DNA from: Actinomycetales bacterium
GTDB lineage: Bacteria; Actinomycetota; Actinomycetes; Actinomycetales; Dermatophilaceae
Direction: 5' to 3'
Length of the DNA stretch: 64,000 nucleotides
Assembly: GCA_016711095.1 (NCBI GenBank)
Contig: JADJTP010000003.1
Location: forward strand, 930,001-994,000
This document shows positions 50,317 to 59,075 of this stretch, one piece after another (positions within the stretch are counted from its first letter, which is position 1; every line of letters starts with the position of its first letter). The translations under genes were made by a program, and so were the position numbers. The notes under the pieces are model-generated. The model made no database searches. It saw nothing but the letters and a program-made list of their open reading frames with translations, and was not told the DNA's origin.

Positions 50317-51390
50317 TCAATCGCCTCGCTCCACACCCATCACGGCGAGGATCCGTTGCAGGTCGCCAACAGACGCGAACTCCACGACGACCTTGCCTTT
50401 GCGCTGCCCGAGGGTGACCTGCACGCGCGTGTCGAACCGATCGGAGAGGCGCGCGGCATAGTCGTCGAGTTGCGCCGTCCGCTGTCCTGGGCGCGGCGCA
50501 CGCGATGCCTTCGGCTGCTGGGCGCCCATCGCGACGATCTCCTCGACCGAGCGCACCGACAGGCCCTCCGCGACAACCCGATGAGCAAGCCGCTCGATCG
50601 ACGCGCCGTCCGCGAGGCCGAGCAACGCACGGGCGTGTCCGGCGCTCAGCACCCCTGCCGCCACCCGGCGTTGCACCAGCGGCGGCAGCCGCAACAGGCG
50701 CAGCGTGTTGGTCACCTGAGGTCGGCTGCGGCCGATGCGACTGGCCAACTCGTCCTGGGTGCAGCCGAAGTCGTCGAGCAGCTGCCGGTATGCCGCGGCC
50801 TCCTCCAGAGCGTTGAGTTGGCTGCGGTGCAAGTTCTCCAGAAGGGCGTCGCGCAGGAGGTCGTCATCGTGGGTCGACTTGATGATGGCCGGCACGGAGT
50901 CGAGCCCCGCGGCCTGAGCGGCCCGCCAGCGGCGCTCGCCCATGACAAGCTCGTACCGGACCTGCCCGTTCGACACATCGTCCGGTTTCTCTGAGTCGTC
51001 GATGTCCTCGACCGGCTCGGTGGGCTCGACCGGACGCACGACGATCGGTTGGAGGAGGCCGATCTCGGCGACTGAGCGAATGAGCTCGGCCATTTCGTCG
51101 TCATCGAAGACAGTCCGAGGCTGGCGAGGGTTGGGACGAATCGCAGCGACCGGGATCTCGGCGAAGGTGGCTCCTGGCACTGGACGCAGCAGGCCACCCC
51201 CGTCGACGGAGAGTGCCTCGGGTGACTGGTCATTGCGCTCGGCAAGGCCGACCTCGGAATCGGGCCGGTCAACGCCACCCCCGAAGAACACGTCGACCGG
51301 ACTGTCTCGGTCGACGCCGCCCGACGGACCGGTCGGGATGAGCGCCCCGAGCCCACGGCCGAGAGCACGCCGCTTCTCCTTCTCCTTCAT
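50317..51390 (-). CDS. parB: Chromosome partitioning protein ParB
   Basis: 357 residues. N-terminal KRRALGRGLGALIP, ParB/Srx CTPase domain with IPVAAIRPNPRQPRTVFDD and VMGERRWRAAQAAGL, helix-turn-helix FGCTQDELASRIGRSRPQVTN, and C-terminal dimer domain DRFDTRVQVTLGQRKGKVVVEF. It binds parS, slides along DNA and with ParA segregates the origin. Two parS sites lie at the start of parA next door. Confidence 0.96.
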   Translation of the reverse strand: MKEKEKRRALGRGLGALIPTGPSGGVDRDSPVDVFFGGGVDRPDSEVGLAERNDQSPEALSVDGGGLLRPVPGATFAEIPVAAIRPNPRQPRTVFDDDEMAELIRSVAEIGLLQPIVVRPVEPTEPVEDIDDSEKPDDVSNGQVRYELVMGERRWRAAQAAGLDSVPAIIKSTHDDDLLRDALLENLHRSQLNALEEAAAYRQLLDDFGCTQDELASRIGRSRPQVTNTLRLLRLPPLVQRRVAAGVLSAGHARALLGLADGASIERLAHRVVAEGLSVRSVEEIVAMGAQQPKASRAPRPGQRTAQLDDYAARLSDRFDTRVQVTLGQRKGKVVVEFASVGDLQRILAVMGVERGD

Positions 51391-51401
51391 GGCCAGGCTC
51401 C

Positions 51402-52382
51402 TTAGTTTTCAGGGTGCTCGGGGGATGCACCCCGGTGCGCGAGCTGACTGGCAGCTTCGAGATAGGCCAGAGCGCCGCTGCACATGGGGTCGTAGGTCAT
51501 GACGGTCTCTCCGAAACTGGGGGCCTCCGACACCCGCACCGATCGGGGGATGTTCGTTCGCAAGGTCTGATCCGGGAAATGCGAACGCACCTCGTCCGCG
51601 ACTTGAGCCGACAAGCGGGTCCGGCCGTCGAACATCGTCATCAGGATTGTCGAAACGACAAGGCCCGGGTTGAGGTGGGTCCGGATGAGCTCCACGTTGC
51701 GCAGCAGTTGGGTGAGTCCTTCAAGGGCGTAGTACTCGCACTGAATCGGGATCAACACCTCGGTGGCTGCGACGAACGCATTGACGGTCAGCAGCCCGAG
51801 ACTCGGCGGGCAGTCGATGAAGACATAGTCGTATGCCGCACGGCTCAACTCGGGATTGAGGCTCTGAGCCAGTCGGCCCTCTCGAGCGACGAGCGACACC
51901 AACTCGATCTCCGCCCCCGCGAGATCGATCGTCGACGGTGCGCAGAACAATCCCGGCACCTGCGGCGACTGCACCACGACGTCCGCCAGGGGCATGTCGT
52001 CGACGAGCACCTCATACATCGAGTCGATCCCGGACCGATGCTCGACCCCGAGTGCAGTGCTCGCGTTGCCTTGCGGGTCGAGGTCGATCACGAGGACGCG
52101 CAGCCCGCGCAGGGCCAGCGCTGCGGCGACATTGACCGCTGTTGTCGTCTTGCCGACGCCGCCCTTCTGGTTGGCGACGGTGATGACGCGGGTGGCCGGC
52201 GGTGCTGGGAGTGTTTCGCCGGACAGGGTGATCCGACGGCGCGCGTCCCGGGCTATCGCGGTTGCCAGCGGACTCTGCTCGTCTCCAGCCGGGATGGCGG
52301 CGATGAGGGCTGCCTTCTGCGCCTCGGACAGCGCCCTGCCGTCGAGTGTTCCACGTGAAACATCCTTCACCTCTGGGCCCAT
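51402..52382 (-). CDS. parA: Chromosome partitioning ATPase ParA
   Basis: 326 residues from ATG 52382; the open frame continues to 52652 but the extra part is Arg/Pro-rich. Deviant Walker A is VITVANQKGGVGKTTTAV, with IDLDPQGNAST and FIDCPPSLGLLTVNA. The ATPase moves ParB-parS complexes over the nucleoid. Its first codons overlap a parS site, whose palindrome encodes the Val-Ser-Arg segment. Confidence 0.94.
   Translation of the reverse strand: MGPEVKDVSRGTLDGRALSEAQKAALIAAIPAGDEQSPLATAIARDARRRITLSGETLPAPPATRVITVANQKGGVGKTTTAVNVAAALALRGLRVLVIDLDPQGNASTALGVEHRSGIDSMYEVLVDDMPLADVVVQSPQVPGLFCAPSTIDLAGAEIELVSLVAREGRLAQSLNPELSRAAYDYVFIDCPPSLGLLTVNAFVAATEVLIPIQCEYYALEGLTQLLRNVELIRTHLNPGLVVSTILMTMFDGRTRLSAQVADEVRSHFPDQTLRTNIPRSVRVSEAPSFGETVMTYDPMCSGALAYLEAASQLAHRGASPEHPEN
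52347..52362. promoter_or_regulatory. parS site 1 (one mismatch)
   Basis: TGTTCCACGTGAAACA differs from the consensus TGTTTCACGTGAAACA at one base. It lies inside the first codons of parA, 36 bp from the chosen start. Confidence 0.93.
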
Positions 52383-52403
52383 GTCTCCCTGGGCGTGCCC
52401 CGA

Positions 52404-52419
52404 AGTTTCACGTGAAACC
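52404..52419. promoter_or_regulatory. parS site 2
   Basis: AGTTTCACGTGAAACC contains the perfect 14-bp core GTTTCACGTGAAAC, 57 bp from site 1, just upstream of parA. Position about 6 kb from oriC is normal for actinobacteria. Confidence 0.96.
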
Positions 52420-52820
52420 CCGGGCGCGTGGCCGAAGGGGTGGGCGGGCGGCCACACCGGTCGTTCGAGCCGCGGTGGGTCTGCCGAGGTTTCCGGGAAC
52501 CCGGCGGCGGGGGGCGGCCGACTCCTCCTCGTGTTCGTGCCCGCGGTGGCCAGCGAGCCGCTGATTGCTTTCCGCGCCCCCGGTCCCCTGGTCGCCACCT
52601 GGCCAGCCCAGCCCAGCCAGCATCCCCCGGGTTTCGGGTGTCGGCCAGCCAAGCCCGCTCATGGTGCCGGTGACCCGCTGCATCCCTGAATCCAACCACA
52701 GCCGCTCGGGAGGACCGGGGCGCTATCCCCCCGCGTCGGCATTCCGACCAAACCAGGCATCCCGACGACGAAACCTCGCGGTGCGATCGGGCGTGAGGTC
52801 GTCGAACGGGCGTGAGCTCG
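52420..52820. other. Intergenic region between parA and rsmG
   Basis: About 400 bp. The parA reading frame stays open into it (to 52652) but codes for Arg/Pro/Gly-rich sequence without homology. It probably holds the parAB promoter. No other element seen. Confidence 0.5.
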
Positions 52821-53630
52821 TCACGAGCGACGTGATGCACCCCTGCGCGGTCCTTTCCGTCCCGGACGAGGCTGCCGCTTCGGTCCCCCTCGACCTCCCC
52901 GAGGTGAGGTGCTCGCTGCCAACGGGATCGCGGCGGCGTCGACCCGCACCTCGACGACCTGGGTCGGCTGCTCAAGCAGACCTTCGCCGCAGGCCACCAC
53001 CCGCCAAGCGCTCGCGCCCAGCGCCCGCAACCGATCCGCAGCGGCGTCGAGCTCGGCCTGAGCCTGGCTCCCCTTGAGGGCCAGCAGTCGACCGTCACCG
53101 TCGATCAGAGGGAAACACCATTGAGCGAGGGTCGGCAGGTCGGCGACCGCCCGTGCAGTGACGACGTCAGCGTGTAGTTCGCCAGCGAGAGACTCGGCGC
53201 GAGCGTTGCGAATCTTCACACCAACGACCCCGAGCCGCTCGACGACGCCCTCAAGCCACGACGCGCGCCGGCTCAGGGGCTCGACGAGGGTGACCTGCAG
53301 ATCCGGGCGCGCGATCGCCAAGGCGAGACCGGGCAATCCGGCACCAGAGCCCACGTCGATGCAGGTTGCTCCCTGCGGGATGAGCTCAGCGATGACTGCA
53401 CAATTGAGCACATGGCGTTCCCATAACCGTGGCGCCTCACGCGGGCCGATCAATCCGTGGCTGACTCCCGTGTCGGCCAGTTCGGCGACGTACTTCTCAG
53501 CGATCGCCAGTGAATCTCCGAACACCTGCCGCGCCGCATCCGGGGTCGGGGGCACTATCGGTCCAGACAGCTGACCGGTGTCGGGCCCCGTTTCCACGTC
53601 AGGCGGCCGCCGGTCGTCGTGCCTTGGCAC
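52821..53630 (-). CDS. rsmG: 16S rRNA (guanine-527-N7) methyltransferase RsmG
   Basis: 269 residues. Family motifs: ETGVSHGLIGPRE-like LADTGVSHGLIGPREAPRLWERHVLN, SAM site CIDVGSGAGLPGLALAIARPD, VEPLSRRASWLEGVV, VTARAVADLPTLAQW. C-terminal 30 residues are Arg/Gly-rich. It methylates G527 of 16S rRNA; loss gives low-level streptomycin resistance. Lies between jag and parA as usual. Confidence 0.95.
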   Translation of the reverse strand: MPRHDDRRPPDVETGPDTGQLSGPIVPPTPDAARQVFGDSLAIAEKYVAELADTGVSHGLIGPREAPRLWERHVLNCAVIAELIPQGATCIDVGSGAGLPGLALAIARPDLQVTLVEPLSRRASWLEGVVERLGVVGVKIRNARAESLAGELHADVVTARAVADLPTLAQWCFPLIDGDGRLLALKGSQAQAELDAAADRLRALGASAWRVVACGEGLLEQPTQVVEVRVDAAAIPLAASTSPRGGRGGPKRQPRPGRKGPRRGASRRS

Positions 53631-53633
53631 TCG

Positions 53634-54501
53634 TCAGACGACGGCGGCGGCGGGACTGATGACGATGTGGCGGTGCGGCTCGACGCCGTCGGACTCCGAC
53701 ACCAAGCCGGACGCGGTGACTTCGTCGTGGACAACCTTGCGCTCGAAAGCCGACATGTTGGCCAGAGCCTTGGCCTGGCCACTCGAGCGCACCTCGTCGA
53801 TCGCCGATCGAGCCAACGTCACGAGGGTTGCTCGGCGGTCAGCGCGATATCCGGCGACATCCAGCATGAGCCGGCTACGCTCCCCGGTCGCGGTCTGAAC
53901 GGCCAGGCGCGTGAGTTCCTGCAAGGCCTCGAGCACACGGCCGTCGGGCCCTACCAGGCGGCGGGGTACCCGGCCCTCCTCAGAGTCGACGATGGCGACT
54001 GCAGCCCGGTCTCCATCGATGTCGACGTCGATGTCGCCGTCGAGGTCGGCAATGTCGAGCAGCCGTTCCAGGAAGTCGGCAGCGACCTCACCCTCGCGTT
54101 CCAGGACCTTGACCCGCCCGGTACCGCGGCGAGATCCTCTCGCCCGTCCAGAGGCGGGCTCAGCCTCATCGTCTTCGTCAGATTCGTCTTCGTCAGACTC
54201 GTCGTCGTCCTCGGGTTCGTCGCCAGACTCGTCTTCGTCGCCAGACTCGTCTTCGTCGCCAGACTCGTCTTCGTCGTCAGGCTCGTCTTCGTCAGGCTCG
54301 TCATCGCTGAAAGGGTCGCCGTCGCTCGCGTCGTCGCCGTCCTGGGCCGTGGGCGGCGTCTGGCAGCGCCTCATCCGCCGGACCGTGCGTACCTTCATCC
54401 AAGCCCGCGTCGGCCAGCTCGCCCGACAGGTCCGCCTCGCCATCCGACACGTCGGGCACTGGGGGCATGGCGTCGAGATCCGACCGTCCTGGGTCACTCA
54501 T
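53634..54501 (-). pseudogene. jag: Jag/KhpB RNA-binding protein, frame-shifted as assembled
   Basis: The likely start ATG 54501 gives the acidic N-terminus MSDPGRSDLDAMPP to about residue 50, but that frame stops at 54301. From about 54345 the correct frame is different and continues with an Asp/Glu-rich linker (18-bp repeats), the KH domain (VAADFLERLLDIADLDGDI; IVDSEEGRVPRRLVGPDGR) and the R3H domain (RADRRATLVTLARSAIDEV; MSAFERKVVHDEV). Function is RNA binding linked to cell elongation, next to yidC. A translation start further in could also bypass the break. Confidence 0.8.
54221..54292 (-). repeat. 18-bp tandem repeat in the jag acidic linker
   Basis: CGCCAGACTCGTCTTCGT occurs three times perfectly and once with changes; on the coding strand it gives Asp-Glu-Asp-Glu-Ser-Gly units. 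It lies about 40 bp from the frame break. Confidence 0.9.
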
Positions 54502-54555
54502 GACTCTCTCCTTCACGAACCGCCGCCGCGCGTATGCCGCGCTGGCGCGGCATAC

Positions 54556-55605
54556 CTATTGGTCAGTTGGGGTGGCGTCCGGGGACCCCGGTTTTGCCGG
54601 ACCACCGGCGGCCCCTGGTGCGGATCCGCCGGTGCGCTTCGCGCGCTTCTTGCTCTTCGGTTGCTGGCGCTGCCGGCTGCCCGTGCCGGTGTCGGGGTTT
54701 GGGGCGTCCTGCACGTCCGTGTCGCCGGGGCGATCCAGGCCAGGCAGGGAGAACGGCGTGACTGACTTGCCTTTGCGTGCCTGCCGATCGTGCAGCGCCC
54801 GCTCGGCGGCCGAGCCGGGCGCCGGCATCTTGCGGATGACATAGAACTGCTGGCCCATCGACCAGACGTTCGTCGTCAGCCAGTAGAGCAGCACGCCGAT
54901 CGGGAAGTTGATGCCGGAGATCGCGAAGAATATCGGCATCAGATAGAGCAGGACCTTCTGCTGCTTCATGAACGGGTTGTCCAGCGCCGAGTCCGGGAGG
55001 TTCTTACGCATCAGTTGGCGCTGCGTCGTGAAGGTCGAGACCGACATCAGGATGATGAGCACGACCGTGAGGAGCTTGGTCGGTGTGTCACTGGCTCCGA
55101 GGAAGGTCGAGGAGAACGGCGCGCCGAAGATGTTCGAGGACTCGATGGCGGTAGCCACCTCGGGGGTGATCGGCCCGATCGGCGGATGCGTGCCGACCGA
55201 GATGCCCTTGAGGTTGTTGAGCACCGTGAACAGCGCGAAGAAGAAGGGTGATTGCAGCAGGATCGGCAGGCAGGACGAGAAGGGGTTGGTGCCCGTCTTC
55301 TTGTACAGACCCATCGTCTCCTGGGTCATCGCCTGGCGCGACTCAGGGTCGGTCTTGCCCTTGTACTTCGCCTGGATCTTCTGCATCTCGGGCTGGATCA
55401 GCTGCATCCGCCGGGACGCGTGGATCTGCTTGACGAACAGCGGGATGAGCACGATACGCACGACCACGGTGAGCCCGACGATCGACAAGGCCCACGCCCA
55501 GCCGCCGCCGATGCCCAGCGTCAGCCAGAGCCGGTGCCAGCCCAGCATCACCCAGGCTTCGCCGATAGTCAGCGGCGAGAGGATGGTGTTGAAGAAATCT
55601 CCCAC
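54556..55605 (-). CDS. yidC: Membrane protein insertase YidC
   Basis: 349 residues. Five-helix Oxa1 core: WALSIVGLTVVVRIVLIPLFVKQIHASRRMQ, with the conserved Arg, KYKGKTDPESRQAM, NPFSSCLPILLQSPFFFALF and FPIGVLLYWLTTNVWSMGQQ. The C-terminal tail is Lys/Arg/Pro-rich. It inserts inner-membrane proteins with or without Sec. Part of rpmH-rnpA-yidD-yidC-jag. Confidence 0.96.
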   Translation of the reverse strand: MGDFFNTILSPLTIGEAWVMLGWHRLWLTLGIGGGWAWALSIVGLTVVVRIVLIPLFVKQIHASRRMQLIQPEMQKIQAKYKGKTDPESRQAMTQETMGLYKKTGTNPFSSCLPILLQSPFFFALFTVLNNLKGISVGTHPPIGPITPEVATAIESSNIFGAPFSSTFLGASDTPTKLLTVVLIILMSVSTFTTQRQLMRKNLPDSALDNPFMKQQKVLLYLMPIFFAISGINFPIGVLLYWLTTNVWSMGQQFYVIRKMPAPGSAAERALHDRQARKGKSVTPFSLPGLDRPGDTDVQDAPNPDTGTGSRQRQQPKSKKRAKRTGGSAPGAAGGPAKPGSPDATPTDQ

Positions 55606-55686
55606 GCTCGTCCTTGCTCGAAAGGCGAGACTCGCGTCTCACCGAGGAGGCCGCACACCCACGGTGTGCCGGGTGCGGCCGGGTGG

Positions 55687-55989
55687 TCAGGTGGTGGTCC
55701 GGCCGTCGATCGAATGCCGGTGCTCGGACTCCGGCACGTGGTCGACGCCCCCCGGGTTCCAGGGGTGGCAGCGTCCGAGTCGGCGCGCGGCAAGCCAGCC
55801 GCCCCGGAGGGGGCCGAATCGAAGGAGCGCGGTCACGGCATATCCCGAGCACGACGGGTAGAAGCGGCAGGTCTGTAGCTCCATCGGCGAGAAGAGCAGC
55901 TGGTAGGCGCGCACGAGCAGCAGCAGCGGCGCCACCCACACGGTGCGCCATGTCCACGGACCGCGGAGCGGTCCCAGCAGCACGGCCAT
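55687..55989 (-). CDS. yidD: Membrane protein insertion efficiency factor YidD
   Basis: 100 residues. YidD signature LLLVRAYQLLFSPMELQTCRFYPSCSGYAVTALLRFG, then GGWLAARRLGRCHPWNPGGVDHVPE. An amphipathic helper for YidC at the membrane. Follows rnpA with 70 bp between. Confidence 0.95.
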   Translation of the reverse strand: MAVLLGPLRGPWTWRTVWVAPLLLLVRAYQLLFSPMELQTCRFYPSCSGYAVTALLRFGPLRGGWLAARRLGRCHPWNPGGVDHVPESEHRHSIDGRTTT

Positions 55990-56059
55990 GGTGCTCGGTT
56001 CGGCAGCGGCGTCGTGAGCCGGCGTCCGCGAGCGACGGCGTTCTCGGTCGCAACGGTGG

Positions 56060-56416
56060 TCATCGCAGCCTCGCCACGGCTCGCGTCAGGCAGCGCTCGA
56101 GCTCGTGCCCGAGTTCGTCGAAGGAAGCCGCCGCGGCAGCCGGGGCCGCTCGCACGACAAGGTCACACCCAGCCGGTATGCCGTCGAGCCGGGCCGCCAC
56201 CAGAGAACGAAGCCGGCGCGTGGTGCGGTTGCGCACGACTGCGCCGCCGACCGCTTTGGACACCACGAAACCGACTCGGGGCGCTCGAACGCCCACCGAG
56301 TCGGTCATTGCTGCATGGACCACGAGCAGGCGCCCTCCGGATCGAGATCCCCTGGGACCGCGAAGCACGGCGCGGAACTGCTGCGCGGAGCGCAGCCGAT
56401 TACCGGCCGGCAGCAC
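56060..56416 (-). CDS. rnpA: Ribonuclease P protein component
   Basis: 118 residues. N-terminal LPAGNRLRSAQQFRAVLRGP, RVGFVVSKAVGGAVVRNRTTRRLRSLV is the RNR signature binding the catalytic RNA, with C-terminal DLVVRAAPAAAAASFDEL. It assists 5' maturation of tRNAs. Starts 9 bp after rpmH. Confidence 0.95.
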   Translation of the reverse strand: MLPAGNRLRSAQQFRAVLRGPRGSRSGGRLLVVHAAMTDSVGVRAPRVGFVVSKAVGGAVVRNRTTRRLRSLVAARLDGIPAGCDLVVRAAPAAAAASFDELGHELERCLTRAVARLR

Positions 56417-56425
56417 ACGCGGACC

Positions 56426-56563
56426 TCAAGCAGCCAGTTCGGTGCGGCCCTTACGGCGCCGGGCGGCGAGGATCGCACGGCCGGCGCGGGTGCTCATTCG
56501 CAGGCGAAAGCCGTGCGTCTTGGCCCGACGGCGATTGTTGGGCTGGAAGGTGCGCTTGCTCAC
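56426..56563 (-). CDS. rpmH: 50S ribosomal protein bL34
   Basis: 45 residues from GTG 56563: SKRTFQPNNRRRAKTHGF, then MSTRAGRAILAARRRKGRTE. Complete bL34, almost all basic. First gene of the rpmH-rnpA-yidD-yidC-jag-rsmG-parA-parB run, divergent from dnaA. Confidence 0.97.
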   Translation of the reverse strand: MSKRTFQPNNRRRAKTHGFRLRMSTRAGRAILAARRRKGRTELAA

Positions 56564-57050
56564 GGTGTCAGTCTCCGTCGATCGGCAGGCCCAGGGCGGG
56601 AGCCTGCGGCGGACTGCGGTGGTCTGTCGGTGGTGTCGAGGTCTGTCGGTGGTCTGTCGGCTGCTGCCTCATCTGCCGGCCGCTATCGGAAGCCCGCGCA
56701 AGACTCACGGGCACGCGAAAGCGGCCGGATCCCGCGCACGAGGCGCGGCGACACAGGGCCAAGAGTCAGGGTACGGTCCCGGCGGCAGGGTGGTCAAACC
56801 CGTGGCGCTCGCCCGCCCGAGACCGAGCCGACCAGTTTCCCGCATTGCCCAAATCTCGACAGGACGACACGCCGTTCTCGGTGTAATCTCGGGTCCCAGC
56901 GCCTCGCCCGGGTCCCCGGCTCAATCGGGAATCCGGCGTCGTCGCTCATGCACACCCTGTGGACAGGGTTGTGGACAACTGCGATAGAGTGACGCGGGGG
57001 AAATGCCCCGAGCCGCCGTCCACCCTGTGTGGCAGGGGAGGGGTACCACC
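56564..57050. promoter_or_regulatory. rpmH-dnaA divergent region with DnaA boxes
   Basis: 487 bp. TGTGGACAG (56959-56967) and TGTGGACAA (56970-56978) are DnaA boxes about 75-90 bp before dnaA, fitting autoregulation. Around 56608-56665 GGTCTGTCGGTGG units repeat loosely. No gene. Confidence 0.7.
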
Positions 57051-58526
57051 GTGACCGATGGCGACGTTGACCTGGGCGACGTGTGGCGTCGGACGTTGGT
57101 CAGACTCAACCAGGCCGGGGTCTCGCCCAGTGAGCGTGCCTTTCTCGGGTTTGCCCGGTTGATGGCCATCGTCGAGCACACTGCACTGGTTGCGGTCCCC
57201 AACGACTACACGAAGAAGGTCGTCGAGACCGATCTGCGGGGCGAAGTCAGCCAGGCGTTGAGTGAGCAGCTCGGCCGGGACATCGGCTTGGCCGTGACCG
57301 TCGACACCGCCCTGGAGCTCGATGGCCCCGTGGCCGACGACGAGGCGGCACGCACCGAGGTGCTCGATGCCGCCCGCTCCGAACGCTTCCATGACGAGGT
57401 TCCCCACACCAACGCCGAGCACTTCGGCGGTTCGCGCGCTCCCGGGCGCCATTCCGGCGCGATCGTGCCCTTCCCCCGGCGCGACAACGAACCCGACCGC
57501 AGTCGGCTCAACACGAAGTACGTCTTCGACACTTTCGTCGCCGGGGCGAGCAACCGCTTCGCCCACGCGGCGGCCAACGCGGTCGCCGAAGCCCCGGCCA
57601 AGGCCTACAACCCGCTGTTCATCTATGGCTCGTCAGGACTTGGCAAGACTCACCTGCTGCACGCGATCGGTCACTACATCCGCCAGATCTACCCGAGCTT
57701 TCGGGTGCGGTACGTCAACTCCGAGGAGTTCACCAACGAGTTCATCAACTCGATCCGTGACGACCGGGCCAGCACCTTCCAGAGCCTCTATCGAGACGTC
57801 GACGTCCTGCTCATCGACGACATCCAGTTCTTGGCCGGCAAGGTTCAGACGCAGGAGGAGTTCTTCCACACCTTCAACGTGCTGCACAACAACTCCAAGC
57901 AGGTCGTCATCACCTCCGACCTGGCGCCCAAACAACTCAGCGGGTTCGAGGAGCGACTGCGCAGCCGTTTCGAATGGGGTCTCATCACCGACGTCCAGGC
58001 CCCCGACCTTGAGACGCGGATCGCCATCCTGCGCAAGAAGACACTCCAGGAGCGGATGAGCGCCCCGGACGAGGTCCTGGAATACATCGCCACCAAGATC
58101 GTGTCGAACATCCGCGAGTTGGAAGGCGCGCTCATCCGGGTCACCGCCTTCGCGAGCCTCAACCATCAGTCGGTCGACCTCGCGCTGGCCGAGGTGGTGC
58201 TCAAGGACCTCGTGTCGTCCGACCAGCCGGTACGGATCACCCTGGCGACGATCCAGCGCGAAACAGCCAACTACTTCGGGCTCACGGTGGAGGATCTCGG
58301 CAGTTCCTCCCGGTCCCGACAATTGGTCAACGCCCGGCAGATCGCCATGTATCTCTGCCGCGAACTCACCGAATTGTCGCTGCCCAAGATCGGCCAGGCC
58401 TTCGGCGGGCGCGACCACACGACCGTCATGCACGCCGACCGCAAGATCCGCGAGCTCATGGGCGAGCGCCGGGCCATCTACAACCAGGTCACCGAGCTCA
58501 CGGGGCGCATTCGCACCAGTTCATGA
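57051..58526 (+). CDS. dnaA: Chromosomal replication initiator DnaA
   Basis: 491 residues from GTG 57051, chosen for the GGGGAGGGG ribosome-binding site 8 bases upstream and the standard TDGDVDLGDVWRRTL start; ATG 57003 is in frame but less likely. Domain III Walker A GSSGLGKTHLLHAIG, Walker B VLLIDDIQFLAG; domain IV signature GGRDHTTVMHADRKI. It melts oriC and loads the helicase. Confidence 0.97.
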   Translation: MTDGDVDLGDVWRRTLVRLNQAGVSPSERAFLGFARLMAIVEHTALVAVPNDYTKKVVETDLRGEVSQALSEQLGRDIGLAVTVDTALELDGPVADDEAARTEVLDAARSERFHDEVPHTNAEHFGGSRAPGRHSGAIVPFPRRDNEPDRSRLNTKYVFDTFVAGASNRFAHAAANAVAEAPAKAYNPLFIYGSSGLGKTHLLHAIGHYIRQIYPSFRVRYVNSEEFTNEFINSIRDDRASTFQSLYRDVDVLLIDDIQFLAGKVQTQEEFFHTFNVLHNNSKQVVITSDLAPKQLSGFEERLRSRFEWGLITDVQAPDLETRIAILRKKTLQERMSAPDEVLEYIATKIVSNIRELEGALIRVTAFASLNHQSVDLALAEVVLKDLVSSDQPVRITLATIQRETANYFGLTVEDLGSSSRSRQLVNARQIAMYLCRELTELSLPKIGQAFGGRDHTTVMHADRKIRELMGERRAIYNQVTELTGRIRTSS

Positions 58527-59075
58527 AGGACACCGATCGGCCGTGCTGATCGGGCTCATCCCCTGAACGGCTGTATCGGTTGCTGCCCTTCTCCACATGT
58601 TGTCCACACACTCGGACGGCCGCAGATCGCCGCTGTCCACACCTGCCTGTGTATAACTGTGGACAAATCCTCAACGACCGTGGACAACGCCCTCTGCGCT
58701 GGTGGAACCGCTGTGTACAGCGCCGCGCCCCCCACAGACCCTGCCAGTACTCCCCCCGGCCATCCACACGGCATACCCAGCCTGAGATGGCTCGTGACCT
58801 GCGAGGACTTGGGTTTTCCACGGTGTGCACAACACCTATGACGACGATGACCTATCCCATTCTCCCCATCTCCCCGACAACATGACCCGATTCGCGCCCC
58901 AGCGACGGCCTCCCCTTGCGTTCACGGCGGAAGGGACTAGGGTCAGAGTTCCCCAGACGCGGTCGGACCCGCGCCCGTATGCCGTGGTGGGTCACCATCG
59001 CGCCCGGCACGGTCGGCGCACCGACGACGCACCGCTGCGGGACACGATTGTTCGCACAATAGGTGGAGAAGACCC
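58527..59075. other. oriC: Replication origin oriC
   Basis: 549 bp between dnaA and dnaN. DnaA boxes: TTCTCCACA (58589-58597), TTGTCCACA (58600-58608), CTGTCCACA (58633-58641), TGTGGACAA (58658-58666), CGTGGACAA (58679-58687), plus weaker TTTTCCACG (58814-58822). Boxes occur in both orientations. TGTGTATAACTG at 58648 is the most A/T-rich part near them. Position between dnaA and dnaN is the standard actinobacterial oriC. Confidence 0.93.
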
